64,000 nt of DNA from Synanceia verrucosa (GCA_029721515.1 CM056552.1:15354001-15418000); one strand, 5' to 3'. Shown: positions 49,836 to 62,453, numbered from the stretch's first letter. The notes: generated by a model from the letters alone, not told the origin. Numbers and translations are program-made.

Positions 49836-50452
49836 TGCAGCGTTTAAATGATGCTCAGTTGGTACAAAGGGGCCCAAAGTGAGCCAAGAAAATATCCCCC
49901 ACACCATTACACCAGCACCAGCCTGGGCCGGATGGATCCATGCTTTCATGTTGTTTACGCCAAATTCTGACCCTACCACCTGAATGTCACAGCTGAAATC
50001 AAGACTCGTCAGATCAGGCAACATTTTCCAATCTTCTGTTGTCCAGTTGTGATGATCCTGTGTGAATTGTAGCCTCAGTTTCCTGTTCTTAGCTGGCACC
50101 AGGTGTGGTCTTCTGCTGCTGCAGGTTCGACATGTTGTGCTTCCAGAGATGCTATTCTGCATTCCTTGTTTGTAACAAAAAGTAAATTAAGTTACTGTTG
50201 CCTTTTTATCGTCTCCGACCAGTCTGCCATTCTCCTATGACCTCTCACATAAGCAAGACTTTTTCGTCCACCTACTGCCGCTCACTGGATATTTTCTCTT
50301 TTTCAGACCATTCTCTGTGAACCCTAGAGATAGCTGTTCCCAGTTGATCAGCAGTTTCTGAAATACTCAGACCAGCCCTTCTGGCACCACCAACGATGCC
50401 ATGCTCAAAGTCACTTCAATCCTCAATTAATCAGGTGTACCTAATAAAGTTG
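49836..50452 (-). pseudogene. Second-lineage Tc1-like transposase pseudogene
   Basis: On the minus strand, the segment starts near AGGTGTACCTAATAAAGT-type terminal sequence (50429-50450), passes through helix-turn-helix residues (GLSISETADQLG), and reaches AKNRKLRLQFTQDHHNWT and GVMVWGIFSWLTLGP, the diagnostic central blocks of Tc1-like transposases. The first catalytic Asp survives as GAC GAG TCT (50002-50010), but TGA follows in place of Arg and the surrounding frame is shifted. The part with the second Asp and the Glu, and the other terminal repeat, are absent. It belongs to a different Tc1-like lineage from 12740-14354, with no long inverted repeats seen. The hAT MITE lies just beyond its truncated end. 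Confidence 0.85.
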
Positions 50453-50459
50453 ATTTTGT

Positions 50460-51457
50460 CATAATTCTATTGATGATGATGATCTGATGATCTGATGATG
50501 GAAACAACATGTCTAAATGTTATTTTTGTGGTCTTTTAAAATCGTTTCATAGAGTTCACTGCATGTGTGACTTTCTATTAAAGTACTAAACTGACTCACA
50601 CTCTGCTTTTGAAAATATTATCTACTTGCATCGACAAACCCCAAACAGGAGCATATTAGATCCTTCACACACACAGAGAACTGCGCTTCAACAGCTCGTC
50701 ACACTGAAATGTGACTGACAAATCACAATGCAAAAGAATAATTAAAATGTTCAGTATGTATTTATAGTGCCAGTACAGGGTGCACTTGACTGACTGATGG
50801 AGGAGGCGTGTTTGAACAGATGAAAGAGGAGCGTGAACTGCAGCGAGCCTTGAGCTAATTCTATCATGGCAGAGAGATAACAGTAACACAAGTACCCAGA
50901 TTTCTGTTTCTCATTCTCAACGTGTACATTAGATCAGACACCGTGCTTGAGCACAATACATTTAATGACATGGGTACATTTCTTTTGAAGATAGGGGCCT
51001 GCTTTGAAGAGTCCTCGCCTCTTCTGCTGCTGGGATCTGATGCTGGAGAAACCTGACCAGCCTCCCTGTTGGGTCACAAAACCCAACCCACCTCCTATTG
51101 TTCATGTGATGAGACGCAGCAGAGCAGAAGAAGGCCTGTCAGAACCACGTGAGTACAGCACAGGAGGACACAGTTTTGATGAAGAACGAAAAAAGGCTGA
51201 ATGTGGACCAAATGGGGAGACCTTTGACAATAATTGACAATTTCATTGAGTCTAATTTGTTTAATTATAATCACAACGAGACTGCCGTTCTCCTGCTCTC
51301 TCAACACTAGAGTAGGAAATAACAGGCTCATTTTTAAACCCCTGTAATTGCAATTTTCTACCCAAATTGAAGTCTAATAATTATAGGCATGAGGTGGAGC
51401 TCAGACAAGACAAGAGTAGGAGAGGAAAAAAACATATTGTTAAGAGCCCTGAGGCTT

Positions 51458-51459
<2 letters not shown>
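50460..51459. other. No gene recognised
   Basis: GATGATCT repeats near 50470-50500. Short frames only. Confidence 0.4.

Positions 51460-51491
<32 letters not shown>
51460..51491. repeat. (GA)n microsatellite
   Basis: Uninterrupted GA run of about 15 units. A shorter GAGA tract lies at 51642-51662. Confidence 0.95.
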
Positions 51492-51492
<1 letters not shown>

Positions 51493-54400
51493 TCTGCCAA
51501 CAGAAAGTAAGACTCCAATAGGAGGGAGGGTTTAGAAGTGGGCTTCTCAAAATCTGCAATTCCCGGGGTTGATGGGAATTCAGTGCCATGGCACGATACT
51601 GAGAGTGAAAGCTGCCAAACACTGACTACCTCAAGGAAAACACAGAGAGAGAGCGAGAGAGATACCTGACAAAGCTGAAAACTACCTGCATGGAAGTGTG
51701 GACTCTTAAGCTCTGCTGAGGCTCTTCTCCACTCAAACCTCATTGTCCTCAGTGTCCAGAGCACTTCACACGCTGGACAACTTCCCAGGCAGAGTCACAT
51801 GACTCCTCCACTGGGCTTCAGACTTGCAAATTCCTCTATATATTGATCATATTTTCACTGGAGATGCCAACAATATTCAAGTGTTTTATAAATTATCCAC
51901 AGCATTTCTTTAGTTCTATTCCTTAAATGTTTAATCCTGCATCAGATTAATTATTGCTAGCTCTTGAGATGGTCCTGATTATCTAACTTGTGTGATTTCT
52001 ATTTTTCGTAATTGATGTTGAATTTATCTGGACAATGATATATATGTTTTCCTTCCTTCATGTACTTATGATTTAAAGTGAGATGTTTACCATTTTACAG
52101 TGATGCAGAAAATGTCATTCTGTCATTCTTACACAAAAAAAAGTAATCTGATGATCCAGATGGATACCTTTAAAAACATGGTAGAATCCCTTAGAAACCA
52201 TCATATTATCATATATTTGAGGATTGTGGTTACCAACCTGTGGATCTGGGGGCGGTCAAAAGATGAGTAATAATGTTGGAAATTTAAAGAGACACATTTT
52301 TGTTCCACGACTGTCTATTTTCATGTCATTGACACAGAATCTCAGATTAAATTCATTTCAAGTGGTATTAATAGTTCAACAATACTGGCACACAGAACGA
52401 AGATGTTCAGCTCTGTGAATGGATGTTTCTTCCTGAAATGCATCTTGGAAGTTGTAACTCTATAAGAACCTATTTGGCAACATTTGGGATTTAGACCCAA
52501 TGCTATAAGGAAATCATAGGATGCCGCCGTCACAACTGATGCTGCAGCACCAGATGGAAACCTGCAGTCACACAGCAAAAGCTGGATCAGAGAGGTCAGA
52601 TAACAGTAAAGATAAATGTAAGCACTCTACTTTTATCGAGCGACATTTTTTCATGTCCGGAGTCATCTGTAACACCGGGGTTGTCATCAAGTTTATTAAC
52701 CGGTAGGGAAAAAAATCCAGGAAATACCTCAAAATATGCAGGAATTTAGGCAAAAAAGTTGAAGCTGGAACGATGCATGACCAATGTAACTGTTGACTGG
52801 AGTTAGTACAACATGAAGAGTCACATGAACTTTACATGATCAAGCCCCGTAGGATCACAGCCTGTGCTCCAGTCATGCTCACTGAGCAAACAACAGAAGG
52901 AACTGATACAATGACATCACAACACACACACAAGCTTGCACACATGCATGATGTGCCCGTTCAAATCACTCATATTAACACACCCACTTCAACACTGTCG
53001 CACTTCAGATGAACACATGCACACACTCACACACACACACACACAACCAAACATACACACAGCAAATCAGCATGAATAAATAAGATGAGGAGTTGTGCTT
53101 CACAGCCTAATCTCTGAGGAAAAACGGCTTGCCGCATCGGCGAGGATCAGCCCGGGCGACTTTGGGACACTGCTGGCTTCCAGGAAACCAATTTGTGTGT
53201 TTATTGTCTTGGTGTTTTGTCTGCGGTTACAGTTCATTGCAGCCAGCCCATCTCGGGCATGCTCCTTTAAATGGCATCTATAAAACATGGGATGTGCTCT
53301 CTCCCCGTGTCCTCCTCCTCCTCCTCCTCTGTACATGACGGAGCTGCACACGAGCGTAACAATGCTGCATTTCGTTCGGTATGGTGGGGCTTTTGAATTT
53401 CCCTTTAAACACCCGACGGACTCACCCCAGCAGCTCGAGTTGGCGCTTTGAGAGGTGGAACAAACTGTACTTTCTAAACACATTAGCCTTTGAACACTGC
53501 TGAGCAGCGAAATCTCGGGGTGCTGAAATCGGGTGTAATCATGTAGATAGATGGCTGACTTTTTATTGTTCCACTAAGCCAAATCGCCAAGACTGGGGGC
53601 GAATACAGAATTTCTGAAATGACGCAATACTCAGGTATTTATGGTTAACCCGTGGTGACAAGACCCTGAGCTGTCACATGCAGATGTGTCCCACATATAT
53701 ATTTGGCTTTCTCACACCACAGGAAAGGCAGTGAGCCTTACATGATGACATTAGGAAGAGCTGTAGTCTCAATAGGCCATCTTAATAGGGCAGGGCTGTG
53801 AATACATATAGAAGTAAAGTGCAAAGGCTGTGTTGTGTTGTCTCATGGCTGCAAACATGAGCCAGACTCCCATATTATGCCCTATTGATCTGACAGAGTG
53901 AGCAGGAAGCTGGCAGAGAACACAAATACTGCCTGGGGTGGCTCCTTAAAACTAGAGACAAGCCTCTTATCCGTGGTGTTCTCTTCCTCTGGAAATCACC
54001 TGGTGGCTCATGCATATCAAGTGCTCTCTCCAAGCCTCGGTCTCTCTGTCGCTCTCGCCTGTTTTGTTGCAGTATCTGCTGGGATGATGCTGGCTGGTGG
54101 TTTTTAAATCTGAATTTGCAAACCATGTCGAACCTCTGCATTCTGGTTATTAGATAAACCCACCAAAACCAACCATTTTGCCGCCTGTATGCACGCCGCA
54201 GCGCAGCATGGCAAGACGAGGTTACCCTGGCAGGATGTTGACACGTATACAGTTATATTCCAAGCCTTTAGCTCCAAAGCAAATTCCCATCTTTTTTTAG
54301 CCACTGCAGAGCGCACAAATCTTCTCACAAAGTTTTCCAGCGTTACTATCAAATACAGTGGGACTGTCACAGGGATCCCATCTCCAGTAATCCCAGGGTG

Positions 54401-55246
54401 GCCTTTGCTCTGCCTGTCAGCAACACCAGCCAATAACACTGCGCAATAAAAACCTCCAGAACAACAGTGGGCCGCAGGCGGCTTCAAGGGCTACTGACGG
54501 CGATCTATAAAACAATATAATGGGTGGCCTGTCACTGAGTGTGAAAGGGAAGATCTACACCTCCTTTGACTCTCTGAGGGGAATTCAATTAATCACAACA
54601 GAATTGTATCACCCTGCGTCAGGAGTGTAAGGTTATTACCATCCCCATATTCTGGAAGGATGAAATGTGATGATAGCACTAATTGAGGGCAAGAAAGAAA
54701 GAAAAAACAGCTGACCGCACAACGCTTGTCAAGGGGATGAAGGGCAGATAAAAGGAGAGGGTGAACAGGAGATAAGAAAAAGAAGAGAGGATGTGGGAGG
54801 AGACATTGACGAGGGGAGATGTTAAATATAAATACTGAAAGTGGTTGGTAAGCATAATTATAAATATGTATCTATTTGTCACAGCAAACACAAGAGCCAG
54901 TTTTCATTCGGGACCCCATCTTTGTCCTCTCAACATAATCTAACAAGATAACAGCATTGTACTTTTCTTAAGTCACAAACAAGCCGCTTGCAGCTGGAGC
55001 TGCTTTCTTCGTCTCATTCTTATTCTTATGATGGTGTTGAGGGGGCTCACACTGATGGAGGACACGGCCCACGCTGTGAAGTCAGCTCCAGGTCCCAATC
55101 CACTGTGGAGCGTCACTGTGGGGAGCCTGTTTATGTTTAGGGGTTTACCTTACCTTTACCATACTGTGCACCCTTTGACATATAGAAATATTAAGCACTA
55201 TGTTTTGGGGGATGGAGGCACTTTAAAATATTAAAGAGGCTTAACA
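51492..55246. other. No gene recognised
   Basis: CA runs near 52920-52935 and 53025-53045 and a short (CTC)n at about 53310-53328. A 127-codon minus frame (54104-54487) and its plus-strand counterpart have no recognisable domain or splice context. Confidence 0.4.
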
Positions 55247-55312
55247 TAGATAGACAGACAGACAGATAGATAGACAGATAGATGGATAGATAGACAGACA
55301 GACAGATATAGA
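55247..55312. repeat. GATA/GACA (Bkm-like) tetranucleotide repeat
   Basis: Mixed GATA and GACA units with one GATG, in blocks: GACAGACAGACA, GATAGATAGACA, then GACAGACAGACAGATA. This is the classic Bkm-type satellite composition. Confidence 0.93.
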
Positions 55313-55619
55313 TTCAATCTTTAGCCATGATCAGATATTTTGTCTGCATGCTGATCAGAGCAAACACACACACTGATATTCCTTTCTAAAACTAACAAAT
55401 ATGAGCAGTCAGATCCCTCTGTATTAAAACTTGATTTTTTGGGTCTTAATTTAAGAATTCAATAATGATCCAGAGATGTTTTCCATGCTGCTGCACAGAC
55501 CTGCTCTCCTGGGTTTGAAGGTGGACAGCATGAAGCTTTCACCTCCACCTGCACCCTGCACATCCACCTGAAGTTATCACAACTAATAACTATTATCAGT
55601 GGAATAATAGTGGAAGCAA

Positions 55620-55638
55620 TCATATATATATATATATA

Positions 55639-55688
<50 letters not shown>
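55620..55688. repeat. (TA)n microsatellite
   Basis: TA repeats with one CTATA interruption near 55640. Confidence 0.95.
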
Positions 55689-55690
<2 letters not shown>

Positions 55691-55739
55691 AAACATATAT
55701 CCACACAAGACATTTTTAGGGACAGTGTCCACCTTACCT

Positions 55740-56087
55740 GTCGTTGTGCTGTCAATTAATCCGCCGAAACGTCCCCTTTCATTTATTCTCCATTGTCAAC
55801 CACAAAAACCAGAGACCTCTTCTTCACAGAAAAGCCATTTCCTCGTCGCTTCAAGACGCCCTCGTCGACAACACATAACCTAAAACAAAACGCCTCTGAT
55901 GTCTTAATGTCAAAGCTCTCCAGGCGAACAACCCCAGACTGAAACCAGTCTAAACGGTGGCTGCTGAGCTACTTCAAAGTCTATAAAAGTTGCTGGTCCT
56001 CCGGCTCTGACTCACAACTTCCCCTCCTGAGCGCCGCAGCAGCTGGACCACAAGCCGGACACAAAGTCACACTTTCTGGACTCAAGT
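55740..56087 (+). promoter_or_regulatory. Candidate TATA promoter region
   Basis: TATAAAAG at 55982-55989 is followed about 30 bp downstream by TCTGACTCACAAC, an initiator-like sequence. The segment is richer in CpG than its surroundings (CGTCGCTTC, CCTCGTCGAC, GCGCCGCAG). A small frame starts at ATG 56088 (MVYFTVILPGC, 26 codons). Alternatively a donor-like GTATGG lies at 56086. The next 180 bp lead into the heptamer array. No known gene is recognised, so this remains a motif-based candidate. Confidence 0.3.
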
Positions 56088-56267
56088 ATGGTTTATTTTA
56101 CAGTCATCCTTCCAGGTTGCAGTTGGGGTTTTGGCAACGGCTCCGTGCAGTTAGAGAAACGGATTTGAGGAGTCCGAGGGATGAGGGGGAGCAGCTGATC
56201 CACGGCAGAGAGAGTGAGGGCTGCTGGAGTCTCAGCCCCACCTAGTGGAGCTCAGTGGATCAGCTCC

Positions 56268-58647
56268 AGAGTCCACAGTCCAAAGCACAGAGTCCAGTGT
56301 CCAGAGCATAGAGTCCAGAGTCCAGAGCATATAGTCCAGTGTCCAGAGCATAGAGTCCAGAGTCCAGAGCATATAGTCCAGTGTCCAGAGCATAGAGTCC
56401 AGAGTCCAGAGCATATAGTCCAGAGTCCAGAGCATAGAGTCCAGAGTTCAGAGCATAGAGTCCAGAGTCCAGAGCATAGAGTCCAGAGCATAGAGTCCAG
56501 AGTCCAAAGCATAGAGTCCAGAGTCCAAAGCATAGAGTCCAGAGTCCAGAGTTCAGAGCATAGAGTCCAGAGTCCAAAGCATAGAGTCCAGAGTCCAGAG
56601 CATAGAGTCCAGAGTCCAGAGCATCGAGTCCAGAGCATAGAGTCCAGAGTCCAAAGCATAGAGTCCAGAGTCCAAAGCATAGAGTCCAGAGTCCAGAGTT
56701 CAGAGCATATAGTCCAGAGTCCAAAGCATAGAGTCCACAGTCCAAAGCATAGAGTCCAGAGCATAGAGTCCAGAGTCCAGAGCATAGAGTCCAGAGTTCA
56801 GAGCATAGAGTCCAGAGCATAGAGTCCAGAGTCCAGAGCATATAGTCCAGTGTCCAGAGCATAGAGTCCAGAGTCCAGAGCATATAGTCCAGAGCATAGA
56901 GTCCAGAGTCCAGAGCATATAGTCCAGAGTCCAAAGCATAGAGTCCAGAGTCCAGAGTTCAGAGCATAGAGTCCAGAGTCCAAAGCATAGAGTCCAGAGT
57001 CCAGAGCATAGAGTCCAGAGTCCAGAGCATCGAGTCCAGAGTCCAGAGACCAGAGCATAGAGTCCAGAGCATAGAGTCCAGAGTCCAAAGCATAGAGTCC
57101 AGAGTCCAAAGCATAGAGTCCAGAGTCCAGAGTTCAGAGCATAGAGTCCAGAGTCCAAAGCATAGAGTCCAGAGTCCAGAGCATAGAGTCCAGAGTCCAG
57201 AGCATCGAGTCCAGAGTCCAGAGACCAGAGACCAGAGAATAGAGTCCAGAGTCCGGAGTCCAGAGCATCGAGTCCAGAGCATAGAGTTCAGAGTCCAGAG
57301 CATAGAGTCCAGAGTTCAGAGCATAGAGTCCAGAGTCCAGAGCATAGAGTCCAGAGCATAGAGTCCAGAGTCCAAAGCATAGAGTCCAGAGTCCAGAGTT
57401 CAGAGCATAGAGTCCAGAGTCCAAAGCATAGAGTCCAGAGTCCAGAGTTCAGAGCATAGAGTCCAGAGTCCAAAGCATAGAGTCCAGAGTCCAGAGCATA
57501 GAGTCCAGAGTCCAGAGCATCGAGTCCAGAGCATAGAGTCCAGAGTCCAAAGCATAGAGTCCAGAGTCCAAAGCATAGAGTCCAGAGTCCAGAGTTCAGA
57601 GCATAGAGTCCAGAGTCCAAAGCATAGAGTCCACAGTCCAAAGCATAGAGTCCAGAGCATAGAGTCCAGAGTCCAGAGCATAGAGTCCAGAGTTCAGAGC
57701 ATAGAGTCCAGAGCATAGAGTCCAGAGTCCAGAGCATATAGTCCAGTGTCCAGAGCATAGAGTCCAGAGTCCAGAGCATATAGTCCAGAGCATAGAGTCC
57801 AGAGTCCAGAGCATATAGTCCAGTGTCCAGAGCATAGAGTCCAGAGTCCAGAGCATAGAGTCCAGAGCATAGAGTCCAGAGTCCAAAGCATAGAGTCCAG
57901 AGTCCAAAGCATAGAGTCCAGAGTCCAGAGTTCAGAGCATAGAGTCCAGAGTCCAAAGCATAGAGTCCAGAGTCCAGAGCATAGAGTCCAGAGTCCAGAG
58001 CATCGAGTCCAGAGTCCAGAGACCAGAGCATAGAGTCCAGAGCATAGAGTCCAGAGTCCAAAGCATAGAGTCCAGAGTCCAAAGCATAGAGTCCAGAGTC
58101 CAGAGCATAGAGTCCAGAGTCCAGAGCATCGAGTCCAGAGTCCAGAGACCAGAGACCAGAGAATAGAGTCCAGAGTCCGGAGTCCAGAGCATCGAGTCCA
58201 GAGCATAGAGTTCAGAGTTCAGAGCATAGAGTCCAGAGTCCAGAGCATAGAGTCCAGAGCATAGAGTCCAGAGTCCAGAGCATCGAGTCCAGAGTCCAGA
58301 GACCAGAGACCAGAGAATAGAGTCCAGAGTCCGGAGTCCAGAGCATCGAGTCCAGAGCATAGAGTTCAGAGTTCAGAGCATAGAGTCCAGAGTCCAGAGC
58401 ATAGAGTCCAGAGCATAGAGTCCAGAGTTCAGAGCATAGAGTCCAGAGCATAGAGTCCAGAGTTCAGAGCATAGAGTCCAGAGCATAGAGTCCAGAGCAT
58501 AGAGTTCAGAGTTCAGAGCATAGAGTCCAGAGCATAGAGTTCAGAGTTCAGAGCATAGAGTCCAGAGCATAGAGTCCAGAGTCCAGAGCATAGAGTCCAG
58601 AGTCCAGAGTTCAGAGCATAGACTTCAGAGTCCAGAGCATAGAGTCC
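56268..58647. repeat. Heptamer minisatellite, 340 phase-locked units
   Basis: A 2,380-bp array of 7-bp units, mostly AGAGTCC and AGAGCAT with variants AAAGCAT, AGAGTTC, AGAGACC, ATAGTCC, AGTGTCC, CGAGTCC, GGAGTCC and AGAGAAT. First and last units (56268, 58641) are separated by exactly 339 x 7 bp, and every landmark checked inside keeps the same phase, so no net single-base slippage has occurred. Higher-order copies are visible: the CATCGAGTCC..AGAGACC..AGAGAATAG..CCGGAGTCC block starts at 57199, 58123 and 58277 (spacings 924 and 154 bp, i.e. 132 and 22 units). Because 7 is not a multiple of 3 and the units lack stop codons in several phases, long frames of repeating LWTLDSM or HRVQSPE arise on both strands. 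These are artefacts. Confidence 0.97.
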
Positions 58648-61600
58648 ACAGCAACAGTGAGCTGAAGTTTATGGCATTACAAATGTAATTCCCTGCACTA
58701 ATTCAAGGTTTATTAATACAGTTAATGTGTATTCTTATGTGTAATCTTATCTGCAACCATATTGATCAAATATGTTGCCAACAAACCAAAGATGTGATAT
58801 GGTTTTGGATGAAGTCATTTTCGTGTCCTCTGGGTATACTTACAAAAGATTTAGGGAATGTATGAAAATTATTTGGGATGAGAGTAGTGCTGAATGTATG
58901 CACCTTGCCAGCACTGTTAATATATATTTTGAATCCACACTTCTTCACTGTTCTCATCAGAATAATGTGGGCTTGATATACAAGAATACAGTCATTCTTT
59001 ATTTATTATTTCAATAAAGAGCTGCTAAATAAGTGACAAGTGACAGCTCTGTTCTGAAGGGGTTAAACCCCTATTGTTTGTCTTGTTATTATGTATTTTA
59101 GCTCTAACAAATGTGAAATAAAATAGAAATATGGAGTGAGGACAACAATAAAGTGTTAGGGTCAGACCCTCTCCTAAAAACTAGACTTGTCTTCCATCAC
59201 CAACTTCTACTCTCAAATATTACAGCCTGTCAAAAAGACTCACCCCTCCCAGTAATTGCATTATCATCCCTCCATTTCTCAAGCACTCTCTTTCGTCTGG
59301 CCCTCTGAAAGGCAGGGACGGGTAAAATAATCAATACCAACCTTTAAGACAGCCCGTGGAGATGCGAGGCGAACATTTGGGTTTGGATTTGATTGATTTG
59401 GACGCCCTCAGAGAGTGTTATCATCATAAAGCCAAAGCCATCTAACTCATAGGCATATCTGCAAACACACATACTCACACAGGTAGTAGAATACACAAAC
59501 CCCCAGGGAATGAACACAAAAAAATGTCAGACTATTATCACTGACCCGGCTGAGCTGCAAAATTAAATTGAAAGCAGATATGTAGACCAGAGCCGGGCTC
59601 TTCATCACTGCATGACTGCCTATGAATAGGGAAGCTGCTATTTTGATTCTATTTATGTCATTTATTGCATTCCCAAAGTCATCAAGTGCCTCTATATCTC
59701 TCTCTGTCACACACACACACACACACACACACTGAGAGGAGATGACCTCATTAATCTTTAGTGCATTGTATAGGCCGATCCTGTCACACCCCTGACACTG
59801 TGGTTTGTGACACAGCTCCGCTCATTAAATCATATGACAGGATGAGGTCAGCCGTGAGGTAAGGTGTCTCAAGCTGTGTGAGAGCAGATAAAGCCAGCAG
59901 TATTCACCTTTGTGAGAGAGCTCAACAACAAATGCATGTGGCAGCAGAGGTGAGTCATGGAGGTATTTCCGGTCAGTGAAAATAAAGAAGAAAGAAAAAA
60001 CTTTATCACAGTCTTCACCTACATACTTTGCATCCCACAGAGGAAGCCACACTTCAGCCTTGTTACTGTATGTGGCATCTTGCAAAACACTCATCATCAT
60101 GCCATGATTGTCATCCAGTGATTACTTTCACTTCACTGGGAACAAGAGTTGTGGGGGGGGGGTTGCATGGCACAGACATTGATTGTGGTGGCTCAGCTTA
60201 AAATAACAGCACCCTGCAGGGAGCCCTCTGCCTGAACCCACACTCACCTTCGCTGTGAGAGCGTGTCTGAAGACAGTGGGATGTCTACCAGAAAATTGCA
60301 AGAGGAAAAATAGGAGGCATAATGGCCTCAGGAATGGAGTTGGCCATCAATAATGCAGAGGAAGCAGCAGTTAATGCCCCCTTTAATTCAACAGGTCTGC
60401 ACACTCCAGGACAGTTATTCTTCCTGGGCTGCACATGTTCGATGAGGTGCAGCTACATCAGGCTTTATGGCCTTGTGTGTGGTTACACTGCCAGGTCTTC
60501 CCCCCTGACCTCAATCCCCATTGCAGAGCCATTAATGGGTTTTCATCAGGGACCCATCCTAATGGACTTTCCAACTTCACCAACTCGTCCAGATACCAGC
60601 AGGGAGCTTGAGCCACAGTGGAAGAAATAACGACCACACAAAGTCAGAATATATGAACTCAATTTAGCCTGAACAGTAAGAGTACCAAATTCAGTATTGT
60701 CTTACTGGTCATACGTTCAAGTTTAATACAAATGAATAAATGTGTCATGGAGGTGGAAAATGTTTACTTTTGTCAAGTGATTATTTTCTAATACTGTCAC
60801 CATGTAAGAGGCTACAAATAAAAAGTGAATTGCACTTAAGTAGTACCTGAGTAAATATACTTTGATACTTCACACCACTAATTGTAAATTCTTTACATCA
60901 ACATTTCAGCACATCTTACGTCCTTAAAATTGAGTTTATAACTGTTGTGAGTGTGTTTCTTTGGTGACTACAGTGCCTGCAGCAATCAATTTAGCCAGCA
61001 CCGGATTCAAAAGAAAATCTGAAACAAGATGAAAGTCTTGTAAAAATTAAGAGAGAATTTTAAGAATTTTGCAGTGTAGGTCTGCCTGCAGAGCATTTAT
61101 TTTGTGTTGCGAATGAAATATGAACTCCAGAGGTGTTCTTTTGTCTTTTGTCTTGTTTTTCTCTCCTGATGATCCATGTATCACACAGCTAGCTGACCTC
61201 CTACCAGAGATCTGGTCATCGTATCACAGAAACATGTTTCTCTGGATTCTGCCGCTGACAGAGAAGTAGTGGGTCATTCATCAGCAGAGAGATTAAATCT
61301 TCATCCTCTGGATGCTGAGAGCACTTCATCTTTCAGAGAGGAAATAAAATCTGTTTGTTTGTAAATCCATCCTTTAAGGCAAAGGAAATCATTTCATTTC
61401 CTTTTATCACTTGCCAGCATTTTGATTTAGCAATAAAACAGCTGCTATTACAATAAAATGGCTATAAACATAAAATGTGTTCCTGCTGAGCCATAGAATT
61501 TCAATCTGTCTTGTAACATGCAAGACAGACAAAAAGTCCATCTGTTTGAAAGGTCAACATGCATAATGATAACTTCATCTCCTAGCATTGTGACCTTGTT

Positions 61601-62149
61601 TTACTCAAATTGCTTCTCATTCTCTTGTAACACTTTAGCTCCATCTATTGGAGAACCTGCAGAGGTGCAAACATCTCTGAGCTCTCATGAAGAAAATGCA
61701 AACTATGTATGAGGAGCTGTGAGTAAAAGTACAAATATTACCTTAATAATGCCATGATAGCTGGATAATTTAAACAACAACAATGCAAGCTCAAAATAGG
61801 TTTTGTATGTAAAATGACTTGTGGAAAGTCTCTGAGAGCATCATACAGTTATGTATTATATTATTGATTTATTATTTCTGATAATTAATTCTAAATTGTC
61901 TATGTAAAACCTTAATCTGCAATATAATCACTACAGCTTCATAATGTAATGGAGGAAAAGTAGACTACTATGGAAATGCTCAAGTAAAGTACATTGCATT
62001 TAGGTTTTTGTACTTCTAATTTCAACCATTGCAGCTGCAAAAAGTGCAATAGTTTGCTCTGAAATGTTGAGATTTTTAGATGTAATAAAGAACAAAGTGC
62101 AAACTGTGTTTGGTAAACACTCTCTGTTTTGTTGCACCCCTGTAATAAC
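58648..62149. other. No gene recognised
   Basis: Contains (AC)n at 59707-59732. The segments 60830-60890 (CTTAAGTAGTACCTGAGTAA) and 61935-62015 resemble a common fish repeat with TACTTAAGTA/AGTAAAGTAC motifs, from memory. The plus frame 60322-60630 has no recognised domain. Confidence 0.4.
59707..59732. repeat. (AC)n microsatellite
   Basis: Pure AC run of 13 units. Confidence 0.97.
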
Positions 62150-62152
62150 TCC

Positions 62153-62400
62153 ATCCATCCATTTTCTACCACTTAACCTCACATAGGGTCATAGGAGCCT
62201 ATCCCAGCTGTCTTAGGGTGAAAGGCAGGGTACACCCTGGAGAAGTCACCAGTTCATCACAGGACACATAGAGACAGACAACCATTCACACTCACATTCC
62301 CACCTACGGACAATTTAAATTAGCCAATTAGCCTATGTTAGATTCCATTTCTGTTAATATATCCCTTACATGATACACTGTTCCGTTTACCTGTAATAAA
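62153..62400 (-). mobile_element. SINE/MITE composite, second copy (internally deleted)
   Basis: CCATCCATCCATTTTCTACC and the following blocks (CCTATCCCAGCTGTCTTAGG, GACAGACAACCATTCACACTC) match the minus-strand SINE at 32603-32966. Near 62330 the SINE stops and joins ATTCCATTTCTGTTAATATA and TCCCTTACATG, the same MITE sequence that flanks the 32.6-kb SINE. The left MITE end is not evident. It carries the (CCAT)n tail of an RTE-type 3' end. Confidence 0.75.
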
Positions 62401-62452
62401 TGAACAAATAAATAAGTACAGAAACACATAGCAACTACTCAAGTACAACAAT

Positions 62453-62453
<1 letters not shown>

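Noticed and set aside
54104..54487. 127-codon minus-strand frame in apparently unique sequence
   Set aside because: There is no domain, no splice sites I could support, and an overlapping 86-codon frame on the other strand. Chance is the simplest explanation.
56260..58451. Many long open frames (up to 264 codons) with repeating LWTLDSM or HRVQSPE peptides
   Set aside because: They follow from a stop-free 7-bp unit read in any frame and occur on both strands and in several phases. This is a tandem-repeat artefact, with no start context or codon bias.
56268..58647. CRISPR-like array
   Set aside because: Units are 7 bp with no spacers, and the genome is eukaryotic.
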